Shown: positions 13,834 through 21,677, counted from the first letter of the stretch. The stretch is DNA of 21,677 bases from UBA1049 sp964525815 (GCA_964525815.1 CAZGJQ010000026.1:1-21677); one strand, 5' to 3'. Notes: a model not told the origin generated them from the sequence alone. Program-made: numbers and translations.

Positions 13834-16809
13834 TTGAAAAAGCACAAATTATTATTAATATTATTTTTAGCCGTTGTTCTTGCTACGACAGGCTGTACAA
13901 AATTAACGGGCGGAGAAGAAAGCGAAATGAGATATACATACGAGGACTTTAAGACGCCGGAGGACGAGATGCTGGATTTCGGCACCGTTTCGATTAACGG
14001 AGAACCGGAAAAAACCCTTGGAATCAGGCTGCAAAACCCGGTTATAGACCTTCCCGAGGAGGATTGTGTTGTTTATATAAACAGCGATTATGAAAGGACT
14101 CTGACGATTCCGGACAGAGCCTATTGCATCGCCTTGGAAAAAGCGAGTCTTAACAATTTCAAGGTTACCTCCACCGATATAAAAAGCATAGCCGCTAACA
14201 GCGGCAGCTACCTTATATTCATAGGAGATTATTATATAGCCTTTGCCAAAACGGTTTATACGATAAACAAGGAAGTAAGGCTTGACAGGCTTAACACGGT
14301 TTCGACCGAGGCATACCGCCCCTCGGTCAGAATAGGCAGCACATTACTAAAGGTTAAGGGTGATAAGGTAAACGCATTTAATGTCGAAACGGACTACGAA
14401 GGCATTTATCTCTTCGATTCCGAATATGAGCATGGCTATACACAGCTTGGGCAGAAGCCCTTTATTGAGGCTGCTGTAGTAAACGGCAGGGTTGTCTATA
14501 AGGGACAGGAAAACGAAAAGGCAGCCATACCCGGAACGGACGGGTATCTCTTGTGCTTCTACGGGGAGAGTGTTATCGGGGCTGCGGACGAAATAGAGGT
14601 CGGACAGGAAGCGTCCGATAATTATCTCAAAATAAAGAAGAGCTCTCTGTTTACCGTAACCATAGGGGACAAGGAGATTGGTATTAACGCCCTCAACAGT
14701 ACCCGGTATGCGGGAATGACCGTTTTGTTTACCCCCGACAACGGATTTGGGAGCACCAAAACCAACGAGTGGGGATATGAATACACGGTTAGCGGCGGAG
14801 TAGTGACCGCTATCACCGAGCCTGCGCAGGAAAACAGCGGAAACGCAGTTATTCCGGAGGACGGGTTTGTTATCAGCACCTTAATGGAAACCCCGGAATA
14901 CAGGGTTCTCAGAAATGTAAAAATCGGGGACAGGGTTGAGATAAAAGCCGCTCAAAACATCTATGTTGCGGAAACGGCTCCATACCATGCACACAACACC
15001 GCCAGACCCGCCGAGCAGGTAATACTATATGACACCAATTACGGAAGAAGCACCCGCACCAATGAATGGGGTTATGAGATTATTGTTGACAAAGACGGCA
15101 GAATTATAGGGGACAGCGGCGATGGAAACGCTGCTATTCCGGAGGGCGGGTTTGTTTTATCCGGTCCGAGAACACCCTTCTTCAGGCTTACCGAGCTTTA
15201 TAAACCGGACGCCTCTGTATATTTGGACAAGGATGCAATGACCTTTACGGTGGTATATACTCCTATGGACGAGTTTGCTTTTTCTCTTAAAAGGCTGGAG
15301 CTGATCAAGGGAGGAGCAGAAAATGCGTATTCACAGCTAATGGACATTGACCACAAGGCGGTTGGCGATTTGATTAAGGAGCTGGAGCAGGCTGCGGAAA
15401 GAGCAGGCAGCGCAGCGCCATCCGACCTTACTGCCGCTCGTTCAACGGTAATTGAAGGAATCCGTCAGCTCTATAACCTTATTATACCATCCGTTGCGGT
15501 AGAGGACAGAGGGGCTTGGCATGTTCTGTCCGAGAAGAACGAAGAGCAGGTAAGACAAACGGTTGAATCCGCCGTCAGCCTTGGATTGAACTATATCATA
15601 ATAGACACCTGGGCAAACGGATACGCATATTACCATTCTGAGCTTGACGATGTATTAATTCATCCTAACTTTATAGATTTTGACCCGCTTGAGGCGTTTG
15701 TCAGAATCGGTCATGAATACGGGCTTAAGGTGCATTCCAGCTTCTCGGTATTTATGGCGGGCGGACGGAAAGGCAATTATCCCGAGGATCATCCCACGCA
15801 GAGAGAGGGCTGGGTAACCCTTTCCAGAACCGGTTATAATTACTGCATAAACGGTGACGGAGAGTTCTATACTCTCGACCCGCACAACCCCGAGGTTCGG
15901 GAATATGTGATAAAAGTGTTCAGGGAGGTTGCCGAGAGATATGATGTGGACGGAATTCACTACGACTACATACGCTTTCCGCAGCCCCACCCGGATACCG
16001 GAGATTTCGGCTATAACGATGGGCTGAAAGAAGCCTTTCAGGAGAAGCACGGCACAAATGTCGACCCCGTCAGTATAACCGAATCCCATTCGCTCTGGGA
16101 GGAGTGGTGCCGGTTCCGCTGTGATGTGATTTCCTCATTTGTTAAGGAGTGCACAATTGAGGTTAAAAAGATAGACAGCTCCATACTTGTAACCGCTGCG
16201 GTGTTTGCGGGAATGGAGGAAATGACCACCTCCATATTCCAGGATGCACGGAGCTGGGTTGAAGGTGGATATATAGACGGGCTTTTTCCGATGCTGTACA
16301 CACCCTCCATATCCTCCTTCGATAAGTATGGAAAGCGTGCGATTGCGGCAACCGCCGACAAGGCATATCTGAGCATGGGACTGGGAACTTTCGAATTTTA
16401 CACAGTAGACACTATTCTGCAGGAAGCGCAATATGCCCGCAGGAACAACGCCGGAATCTGCTTCTTTACGCTGGATTCGGTTATAAACAAATATTACAAC
16501 GTTTATGTCAGGGAAGGCATTTTCAAGCGGGAAGCGGTAACCACCGATTCGGAAGAGGCGTTCTCGGTTGCGGTAAACGACCTTATAAGAAGGATAGACG
16601 ATATATATATTCCGTTCTCGGACGGCTTTGACGACAAGCTTAACGAGCTGAAAGCACTGCTCTCCGAAACGGACGAAAACGGAATAGACCAGGCACGGGA
16701 ATATGCGCAGGAGAACCTTGGGGGAGTGGTTCTGGACAGAGTGTCTGAATCGCTGGACTTTATCGAATACCTGACAATAAAAAAAGGCTTTTCTCTGGAT
16801 ATAAAGTGA
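13834..16809 (+). CDS. Secreted lipoprotein with C-terminal GHL10 (family 10-like) glycosyl hydrolase domain
   Basis: A 991-residue protein starting at TTG with AAGGAG upstream. The lipoprotein signal has Cys21 in ATTGC, with Thr rather than Leu at -3. The N-terminal half is beta-rich and carries a repeat. TNEWGYE occurs at residues 310 and 409, with GNAVIPEDGFVIS (336) and GNAAIPEGGFVLS (431); a weaker AAIPGTDGYLL lies near 230. These resemble segments seen in phosphodiester-glycosidase-like surface proteins. From about 556 to 870 runs a GHL10 TIM barrel with the hallmark GIHYDYIRFP (Asp711, Arg714). GHL10 proteins are thought to act on cell-wall or exopolysaccharide glycans; the exact substrate is unknown. 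A helical tail follows. It would be anchored outside the membrane. Confidence 0.85.
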   Translation: MKKHKLLLILFLAVVLATTGCTKLTGGEESEMRYTYEDFKTPEDEMLDFGTVSINGEPEKTLGIRLQNPVIDLPEEDCVVYINSDYERTLTIPDRAYCIALEKASLNNFKVTSTDIKSIAANSGSYLIFIGDYYIAFAKTVYTINKEVRLDRLNTVSTEAYRPSVRIGSTLLKVKGDKVNAFNVETDYEGIYLFDSEYEHGYTQLGQKPFIEAAVVNGRVVYKGQENEKAAIPGTDGYLLCFYGESVIGAADEIEVGQEASDNYLKIKKSSLFTVTIGDKEIGINALNSTRYAGMTVLFTPDNGFGSTKTNEWGYEYTVSGGVVTAITEPAQENSGNAVIPEDGFVISTLMETPEYRVLRNVKIGDRVEIKAAQNIYVAETAPYHAHNTARPAEQVILYDTNYGRSTRTNEWGYEIIVDKDGRIIGDSGDGNAAIPEGGFVLSGPRTPFFRLTELYKPDASVYLDKDAMTFTVVYTPMDEFAFSLKRLELIKGGAENAYSQLMDIDHKAVGDLIKELEQAAERAGSAAPSDLTAARSTVIEGIRQLYNLIIPSVAVEDRGAWHVLSEKNEEQVRQTVESAVSLGLNYIIIDTWANGYAYYHSELDDVLIHPNFIDFDPLEAFVRIGHEYGLKVHSSFSVFMAGGRKGNYPEDHPTQREGWVTLSRTGYNYCINGDGEFYTLDPHNPEVREYVIKVFREVAERYDVDGIHYDYIRFPQPHPDTGDFGYNDGLKEAFQEKHGTNVDPVSITESHSLWEEWCRFRCDVISSFVKECTIEVKKIDSSILVTAAVFAGMEEMTTSIFQDARSWVEGGYIDGLFPMLYTPSISSFDKYGKRAIAATADKAYLSMGLGTFEFYTVDTILQEAQYARRNNAGICFFTLDSVINKYYNVYVREGIFKREAVTTDSEEAFSVAVNDLIRRIDDIYIPFSDGFDDKLNELKALLSETDENGIDQAREYAQENLGGVVLDRVSESLDFIEYLTIKKGFSLDIK

Positions 16810-17042
16810 AAAGAGAACAGAGCTCTTTAGGAATTACTCCCTATGAGCTCTCAAAGCTGTTTCCTGTTATATTGACCGAGCACAATCCCGAATGGAAGGT
16901 TAATTACATCAAGGAAAAAGAGCTTATAGAGAGCATTATCGGCAAGGAAAACATCGCGCGGATTAGTCATTTTGGAAGCACATCTGTGCCCGGATTGACG
17001 GTATTGACATTTCACCGAAAACAATTGAGCGGGCAAAGGTGA
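16806..17042 (+). pseudogene. GrpB-family (UPF0157) N-terminal fragment, truncated and joined to foreign sequence
   Basis: From a GTG overlapping the GHL10 stop by four bases, about 64 residues match the start of GrpB-family nucleotidyltransferase-fold proteins, ending with ISHFGSTSVPGL. In intact members AKPIIDI or similar follows. Here the frame leaves the family at about 16994, continues with 14 unrelated residues and stops. Those bases encode, in another frame, the GIDIS motif of a methyltransferase. No clear ribosome site precedes the GTG. It is a remnant, missing the middle and C-terminal two thirds. Confidence 0.75.
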
Positions 17043-17392
17043 ATCTACAAAGTTTTCCGAATGTTAGCTTGATATGCGGTGATTACCTCACATATCAATT
17101 TAATAAAACTTTTGATGTTATTTATTCGTCGCTTACCTTTATGCACATAAAGGACAAGCAAGCAGCAATTCAAAAGGCGCTAGATCTGTTAGCCACAGGT
17201 GGGCGGTTTGTGCTGTCGATTGATAAAAACCAGCAGACTGAGATTGACTATGGAACTCGGCGTATTCCTGTGTTTCCGGACACGCCAAAGGAGACCCACG
17301 AACTGCTAACCAAAGCTGGATTTCTAATCGAACGGCAGTTTGAAACGGAGTTTGCCGTGATATTCGCGGCAAGGAAGGTTGATGCAATATGA
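16994..17392 (+). pseudogene. SAM-dependent methyltransferase, C-terminal fragment
   Basis: In the frame ending at 17392, residues can be read from 16994: IDGIDISPKTIERAK is the second beta strand and helix of a class I methyltransferase. FDVIYSSLTFMHI and a GGRFVLSID strand follow, then a C-terminal ITEFAVIFAARK-like end (ETEFAVIFAARK). The N-terminus with the SAM-binding glycine loop is absent, replaced by the GrpB fragment. A GTG at 17039 could start a 117-residue peptide, but it has no convincing ribosome site and would lack the SAM site. Its end overlaps the next ATG by four bases, so the downstream operon was once coupled to an intact copy. Confidence 0.75.
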
Positions 17393-18180
17393 TTAGCAAT
17401 AAGGAATCTGTCTTTGTACCGCTCTACAATAAATCTTTTGTCGTTGATGGTTTTCCATACTTTGTTCCAAAGGAAGAACGAGACTACAATGTGGATTATG
17501 CTAAAAGGATGGTTGAGGATAAATGGATTTACTATCGCTGGCGAGAGGATATCGAACGAGGCGGTTGGAAACGGAACGAAGCACAAGCGACACGCATTGC
17601 TGCACATGGCGGATTGATTCTTGAAATCTGTGCCGGACCGGGGGCGGGTTTCGCACCTGCTGTCTTGATGAAAGACTACACTGCCCATATTTGTCTTTCA
17701 GACCTGTGCCCCACGGTATTGTGCGAATGGAAAAACCTGTTTGACAACATGGAAAATCCGCCGCCTAATGTAGAGTTTGCCGCTTTGGATGTTTGTGACT
17801 TGCCATTTTCCGACAACAGTCTTGATGTGGTATCGGGTAGTGCGGCTATCATCAATATTGAAGGCAATCGTGACAAGGCATTAAAAGAAATTCATCGAGT
17901 GCTAAAACCGGGTGGTTTATTTGCGTTCGACTTAATCTTTGTGACCAAGGATTATGCAGACACCCTGCCAAAAGAAGCATTGAAAACAATCAAATCACGA
18001 TTCCCGACTGCGTTTTGGGATACACTTGCTACTTTTGATACTTTGGGCTTTTCGCAAATCGAAACCGTACAGCAAAGTGAGTGGTCAAACAAAGACGATG
18101 AAAGCACCTTGGCCGATTTGTGTCGCAGCCTTGGTGTGTCGCTGACGTTTTCGACGCTTATGTATTATTGTGTCAAGTGA
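17389..18180 (+). CDS. Class I SAM-dependent methyltransferase
   Basis: A 263-residue protein. An N-terminal cap of about 70 residues precedes motif I, LILEICAGPGAG (76-87), with acidic Asp105 after strand 2. DVCDLPFSDNSLDVVSGSA corresponds to motifs II and III, and EIHRVLKPGGLFAFDLIF to the strand-5 region. This is the UbiE/Methyltransf_11 type; the substrate (small molecule or other) cannot be told. The start at 17389 overlaps the preceding fragment's stop (ATGA) and has AAGGAAGG upstream. It begins a tight run of genes with mostly CGN arginine codons, unlike the left half of the window. Confidence 0.85.
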   Translation: MISNKESVFVPLYNKSFVVDGFPYFVPKEERDYNVDYAKRMVEDKWIYYRWREDIERGGWKRNEAQATRIAAHGGLILEICAGPGAGFAPAVLMKDYTAHICLSDLCPTVLCEWKNLFDNMENPPPNVEFAALDVCDLPFSDNSLDVVSGSAAIINIEGNRDKALKEIHRVLKPGGLFAFDLIFVTKDYADTLPKEALKTIKSRFPTAFWDTLATFDTLGFSQIETVQQSEWSNKDDESTLADLCRSLGVSLTFSTLMYYCVK

Positions 18181-18196
18181 CGGAGGAAATACGAAA

Positions 18197-18766
18197 ATGA
18201 ATCTTGAAATCAAACCTCTTACACCTAAATTTGCTGCCGACTTTTTCGACTTCTTTGATAACCGGGCGTTCACAGACCGGGGTGGAGCGTTTTGTTATTG
18301 TACTTGGTTTCATTGCGACTGTTCTGTTGATGAGCATTACAAACCGGGCAAGGAAGCAATGCGTGACTGCGCGATAAACTATATAAACAGCGGGCTTCTT
18401 AACGGATATTTAGCATATGACGGTAATATTGCTGTAGGTTGGTGCAACACGGACAGAAAAGAAAACTACCTGCGTTTGATGAAGGATCCGTTTCTTTGCG
18501 CTGGCAATACAGAAAAAACGAAAGCCATCGTTTGTTTTGAAATAGCCCCGGAGTATCGCGGCAAGGGGATCGCTGCCGCGTTGCTTAAGCGAATATGCGA
18601 CGATGCAAAAGCGCAAGGCTATACTTTTGTGGAGGGCTATCCTACATTACACGAAAACTATAACCCATTTGACTACGCAGGTCCCGTCCGATTATATGAA
18701 AAGGTAGGATTTGTTAAAGCTTCAGAACAGAATCAGACCTTGGTTATGCGAAAGGAGCTGAAATAA
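18197..18766 (+). CDS. GNAT-family N-acetyltransferase
   Basis: A 189-residue protein. The acetyl-CoA pyrophosphate loop is RGKGIA (121-126) in EIAPEYRGKGIAAALL, and the closing AGPVRLYEKVGF segment is typical of GNAT enzymes. The N-terminal part has a Cys-rich stretch, FCYCTWFHCDC (32-42), which is unusual and could bind a metal or be redox-sensitive. The start at ATG 18197 follows CGGAGGAA; the earlier in-frame GTG region overlapping the methyltransferase is not needed. It is 16 bases after the methyltransferase and two bases before the next gene. The acetylated substrate is unknown. Confidence 0.87.
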   Translation: MNLEIKPLTPKFAADFFDFFDNRAFTDRGGAFCYCTWFHCDCSVDEHYKPGKEAMRDCAINYINSGLLNGYLAYDGNIAVGWCNTDRKENYLRLMKDPFLCAGNTEKTKAIVCFEIAPEYRGKGIAAALLKRICDDAKAQGYTFVEGYPTLHENYNPFDYAGPVRLYEKVGFVKASEQNQTLVMRKELK

Positions 18767-18768
18767 TA

Positions 18769-19215
18769 ATGTATGAATTTGACGCAGAAATAAAGCGGCT
18801 TGAGGGTAAAATCCGATGGAGCGTCTTTTATTTCCCTGAATCTGCCGAAGAGTGTTTTGGCGCAAAAAGCAATATCCCTGTAAAAATTACAGTGGATGGG
18901 TATCCGTTTCAGCATACCCTATTAGGTTCCCGAAACGGGCATTATCTTGTCTACAACGAGTTTATCCGCCGTGCTGTTGGTAAAGAGATGGGCGACATCC
19001 TTCACGTCACACTGGAAAAAGACGACCAACCGCGCATTTTTACAGTTCCGGCTTATCTTGAAACGATTCTCAAGGATGGCGGCGTATTGGAGGCTTTTCT
19101 GAAGCAACCGGACTATTTAAAGCGTGAGCAAGTCAATAAAATCGAGTTGGCGAAAAAGGAAGAAACCAAAGCAAAACGGATTCAAAAACTCATTGCAGAA
19201 TTGGGAGGGAAATAG
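18769..19215 (+). CDS. DUF1905 / YdeI-OmpD-associated domain protein
   Basis: A 148-residue protein. Residues 1-95 match the small beta-barrel DUF1905 pattern (FDAEIKRLEGKIRWSVFYFP, then VDGYPFQHTLLGSRNGHYLV and GDILHVTLEKDDQPR). Residues 100-148 resemble the C-terminal YdeI/OmpD-associated helix (a bacteriocin-protection family name), with FLKQPDYLKREQVNKIELA and a Lys-rich end. Biochemical function is not established. It has AAGGAG 12 bases upstream and is tightly packed between the acetyltransferase and the GrpB remnant. Confidence 0.82.
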   Translation: MYEFDAEIKRLEGKIRWSVFYFPESAEECFGAKSNIPVKITVDGYPFQHTLLGSRNGHYLVYNEFIRRAVGKEMGDILHVTLEKDDQPRIFTVPAYLETILKDGGVLEAFLKQPDYLKREQVNKIELAKKEETKAKRIQKLIAELGGK

Positions 19216-19217
19216 AA

Positions 19218-19421
19218 ATGATTTCTCCAAAATATAAAAAATACCCCGAAACCGCCGCTGAATATGCTGCTCTGAAAGTGAAGTTGCACATGGACTTTGA
19301 GCATGACCGAGATGGATATATAAAAGCAAAGACGGCGTTTATCCGCGAGGTGACGGAGAAAGGAGAAAGGAAGCAACAATATGAAAAAAACCAAACAAGA
19401 AATAATAGATATGTGGGATAA
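19218..19421 (+). pseudogene. GrpB-family C-terminal remnant
   Basis: A 67-residue frame. Residues 4-50 (KYKKYPETAAEYAALKVKL, then DGYIKAKTAFIREV) match the last helices of GrpB-family proteins, and nothing of the catalytic core is present. It keeps a ribosome site (GGAGGG) and an ATG two bases after the preceding gene, so it may still be translated. It overlaps the next gene by 41 bases. Together with the N-terminal fragment at 16806 it suggests one gene broken apart, or two unrelated relics. Confidence 0.65.
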
Positions 19422-20184
19422 GACCTCTGATTCTGCTTGGTACAACAGTTATCGGACAGAAGAGGCTATTAACGCAATCATTCAAAATCCTGCAAGTGCT
19501 TTTCATCCCACGACTTTTTCAATGATAAAAGGTTTCCTAGGGGATTTCAAAGGCAAAAGGATCCTAATTCCATCAAGCGGAGATAATCACGCGGCATTTG
19601 CATTCTATCTTCTTGGCGCACAAGTAACATCAACGGATATTTCGCAAAGACAAATAGAAAACGCTAAGGATATAGCAGACAAGCAAAAATGGCATATAGA
19701 ATTTTCCGTTGATAACACGATGACACTTGAGACTGTCGGTGACGGTGTATTTAATTTCGTATATACGTCCAATGGTGTTTTTGTCTGGATTGACGATTTG
19801 TCTTCTATGTTCAAGAACATCTTTCGGGTTTTGATAAGTGGCGGTGGGTATATATTTTACGATATACATCCGTTCACCCGACCATTTGCTGATGGCGATC
19901 CTGCTGAAGAATCGATTATTCATGTTCATAAGCCATATGATCACACAGACTTGGGGATAAATAAGCATTGGCGCATTCAAGATTTACTTAATTCCATAAT
20001 TATATCGGGATTAACAATCGAGCATGTAGAAGAAATGTACCCTGAATTCGGTACATATTGGTTTGAATCATCTGGCGGCAGAAAGGGTTTATCCGATGAA
20101 GAATTAAAAAAGCTATATGACTGGAAAACTAATCCACTTGCTGCGCTCCCTGCGTGGCTATCTGTATGTGCGAAAAAAAGATAA
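19381..20184 (+). CDS. Class I SAM-dependent methyltransferase
   Basis: A 267-residue protein. The SAM loop is atypical: RILIPSSGDNHAAFAF (60-75), with SSGDN in place of the usual GxGxG, as in some Clostridia methyltransferases. Asp86 in TSTDIS ends strand 2, and TSNGVFVWIDDL and GGGYIFYDIHPF follow. The C-terminal part (about 180-267) carries a WFESSGGRKGL segment. AAAGGAAG lies 7 bases before the ATG, which overlaps the GrpB remnant. The substrate is unknown. It lies 57 bases upstream of the toroid protein genes and could act in the same pathway, though the gap makes this tentative. Confidence 0.83.
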   Translation: MKKTKQEIIDMWDKTSDSAWYNSYRTEEAINAIIQNPASAFHPTTFSMIKGFLGDFKGKRILIPSSGDNHAAFAFYLLGAQVTSTDISQRQIENAKDIADKQKWHIEFSVDNTMTLETVGDGVFNFVYTSNGVFVWIDDLSSMFKNIFRVLISGGGYIFYDIHPFTRPFADGDPAEESIIHVHKPYDHTDLGINKHWRIQDLLNSIIISGLTIEHVEEMYPEFGTYWFESSGGRKGLSDEELKKLYDWKTNPLAALPAWLSVCAKKR

Positions 20185-20241
20185 TTATGCGACCAAACTT
20201 TTTAAGCGGTGCAGTTCTTGACTTTGGTGGGAGGATAATCT

Positions 20242-21096
20242 ATGTCTACTCTTAATAACAAATGGGTGAAACAAATTATTGCTCTTCAGCAAGAGGATGG
20301 TTCTTGGGGACATTTTCATTCATTGAGTCAACCAACGAAGCAGCAGCCCATGACAACCGAACAAGCCCTAAGACGACTCTGGATTCTGGGATTGACAAAG
20401 GATGATCAACCTATAGCCCGTACGCTTGCCTACATGGAACACAATCTTTTACAACCGCACCCTACTGTCTTTCATGAAAAAAAGCACGATTCCAAAACAT
20501 ATGGTGATTTAATGCTTGCGGTATGGATACGCCTGTTTGACCCTGATAATAATGCTGCTCTCAATGTTGCTAAAAAATGGTCTAATATCATCACTTACGC
20601 ATTTCAAAGCGGCGAATACTCTCACACAGAATATGTTGCGGCTTATGAATCGGAATTTACAAAGCTGAATCCGAAAGCGGGCTGCTTGGCTGACTTTGTT
20701 GTATTTTATCAGCTTGCTCTTTTGCCGGGTCTTTTAAGCCGGGAAACGGAATCCTCAATGCTTGACTATGTCCTTGTACACCAACGGGGCATTGTTTACA
20801 TATATAACAGTTGTTTGGATACGTTGCCTGAGCAATTCGCTTCGCGCGAAGCAAACGGATATTTAACTGCAATGGAGCTGTTGTCCAATTATTCTCTTGC
20901 ACCTGAAAAGTTGGGCTTTGTAGTGGACTGGTTAAAAAGGCAGCGAGACGAAAACGGACTGTGGGATATGGGTTCTGCCGTTAAAGACGGTATTCACTTC
21001 CCATTGTCTGATTCATGGCGGAAAATTGAGGACAGAAAGCGGGATTGCACTTCAAGAGTGATACGTCTTTTAGATAAATTGGAGGTGACAAAATGA
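20242..21096 (+). CDS. Hypothetical protein with terpenoid-cyclase/prenyltransferase-like toroid repeats
   Basis: A 284-residue, mostly helical soluble protein. QW-type repeat motifs appear at both ends, ALQQEDGSWGHF (14-25) and LKRQRDENGLWDMG (about 231-244). They suggest an alpha/alpha toroid like squalene-hopene cyclases or prenyltransferase beta subunits. It is far shorter than class II cyclases (about 600), has no DXDD acid motif that I can see, and no signal peptide, so cyclisation is not supported. GGGAGG lies 8 bases before the ATG. The stop overlaps the next gene's ATG (ATGA), and that gene carries the same kind of repeat, so the two may form a heteromer. Confidence 0.62.
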   Translation: MSTLNNKWVKQIIALQQEDGSWGHFHSLSQPTKQQPMTTEQALRRLWILGLTKDDQPIARTLAYMEHNLLQPHPTVFHEKKHDSKTYGDLMLAVWIRLFDPDNNAALNVAKKWSNIITYAFQSGEYSHTEYVAAYESEFTKLNPKAGCLADFVVFYQLALLPGLLSRETESSMLDYVLVHQRGIVYIYNSCLDTLPEQFASREANGYLTAMELLSNYSLAPEKLGFVVDWLKRQRDENGLWDMGSAVKDGIHFPLSDSWRKIEDRKRDCTSRVIRLLDKLEVTK

Positions 21097-21677
21097 ACCA
21101 AACATATGATAAAGCCCGCACCTTTATCTACCGCAATGCCCGTCCGCTCGACTTGACGAGGTGGCAATACCACTTTGAGGGTGGCTCGAAGGAAGCAGTG
21201 CTGACTGCACTTGCCGCTTACCAAAACGATGACGGAGGTTTTGGTCATGCCTTGGAGCCGGACTCCTGGAATCCGAACTCCTCACCTATTCAAACATGGG
21301 TTGCTACGGAAATTCTGCGAGAAATAGGGTTTGAAGATGCTGTGCACCCGATTATACAAGGCATTTTGCGTTATCTTGAAAACACTAATGATTTTAATAT
21401 GCGTTATTGGTATGCCAATATTAAGTCAAACAACAATTTTCCACACGCTCCGTGGTGGGGCTTCTCTGACGAGCCGAAGCACCGCCTAAATGATTACAAC
21501 CCCACAGCTTGCCTCGCCGGGTTTATTATCCGCTTTGCGGATAAAAACAGCGAACTGTATGCGCTTGGCTGCCAAATCGCAAAGGAAGCATTTGAAGCAT
21601 ATATCGGACAAGGTTTTCTTAATGATATGCACACAGCGGGTTGTTATGTCCGGCTTTGGCAGTATTGCGTAGAATCG
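21093..21677 (+). CDS. Second toroid-repeat protein (3' cut by window edge)
   Basis: The ATG at 21093 overlaps the previous stop by four bases and follows GGAGGTGA, an excellent ribosome site. The frame stays open to the window end, giving 195 visible residues. A clear prenyltransferase/squalene-oxidase-like repeat reads AAYQNDDGGFGHALEPD (41-57), followed by helices rich in Trp (MRYWYANI, PHAPWWGF). Family members of this kind are usually annotated only as hypothetical. Together with the preceding gene it forms a coupled pair; the remainder lies outside the window. Confidence 0.7.
   Translation, partial: MNQTYDKARTFIYRNARPLDLTRWQYHFEGGSKEAVLTALAAYQNDDGGFGHALEPDSWNPNSSPIQTWVATEILREIGFEDAVHPIIQGILRYLENTNDFNMRYWYANIKSNNNFPHAPWWGFSDEPKHRLNDYNPTACLAGFIIRFADKNSELYALGCQIAKEAFEAYIGQGFLNDMHTAGCYVRLWQYCVES

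Noticed and set aside
17039..17392. Intact small methyltransferase starting at GTG 17039
   Set aside because: It lacks the SAM-binding glycine loop and a convincing ribosome site, and methyltransferase homology continues upstream to 16994, so it is a fragment.
16994..19421. Transposon or integron cassette explaining the scrambled region
   Set aside because: No transposase, integrase, terminal inverted repeats, target duplications or attC-like sites were seen at the borders.
20187..20255. 22-residue open frame between the methyltransferase and the toroid gene
   Set aside because: No ribosome site, overlaps the toroid gene start, and too short to support.

Overview
The window looks like a draft-assembly piece of a low-to-moderate G+C Bacillota genome of class Clostridia, probably a gut-type Oscillospirales/Ruminococcaceae relative. 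This is inferred from strong AAGGAG-type ribosome sites, textbook TTGACA/TATAAT promoters, lipoproteins, a ThiT ECF transporter subunit under a TPP riboswitch, and Clostridia-type protein families. No rRNA, tRNA, CRISPR array or transposase was found. A run of exactly 100 N (6363-6462) marks a scaffold gap of unknown true size. No gene-free stretch exceeds 300 bases.

Left part (1-6329, + strand). A translationally coupled set comes first: the C-terminal end of a GldG-type ABC-transporter auxiliary protein, a DUF4340 protein and a lipoprotein. A sigma-A promoter, a TPP riboswitch, a leader terminator and thiT (thiamine uptake) follow, closed by a strong terminator. A second promoter drives a divergent GpsA-like dehydrogenase and a YugP-type membrane zinc metallopeptidase. 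The peptidase's Shine-Dalgarno sequence sits exactly in the loop of a 10-bp hairpin.

Middle part (6503-13548). A small minus-strand membrane protein diverges from an unrecognised protein with a PD-(D/E)xK-like motif pattern and a C-terminal winged helix. Next is a 533-residue ECF-like sigma factor with a long C-terminal extension. Convergent to it, on the minus strand, are aroQ, dut and a small membrane protein. Upstream of those is an 847-residue fusion of a sugar-isomerase-type TIM barrel with an acyl-CoA synthetase. The fusion has its own near-consensus promoter and ends at a branched terminator-like RNA element.

Right part (13834-21677, + strand). A 991-residue lipoprotein with a GHL10 glycoside-hydrolase-like domain is followed by a scrambled stretch. 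There a GrpB-family N-terminus is joined out of frame to the C-terminal part of a methyltransferase. A tight run follows: methyltransferase, GNAT acetyltransferase, DUF1905/YdeI-like protein, GrpB C-terminal remnant, second methyltransferase, and two adjacent proteins with terpenoid-cyclase/prenyltransferase-like toroid repeats, the last cut by the window end. Arginine codons change from mostly AGA/AGG on the left to mostly CGN here, which suggests acquired DNA or, less happily, a chimeric assembly join near 16994.

The most unusual items are the TIM-barrel/acyl-CoA-synthetase fusion, the paired toroid proteins beside a methyltransferase, the nuclease-like winged-helix protein, the extended sigma factor and the broken GrpB gene. 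I see no single complete new system that the sequence alone can prove.
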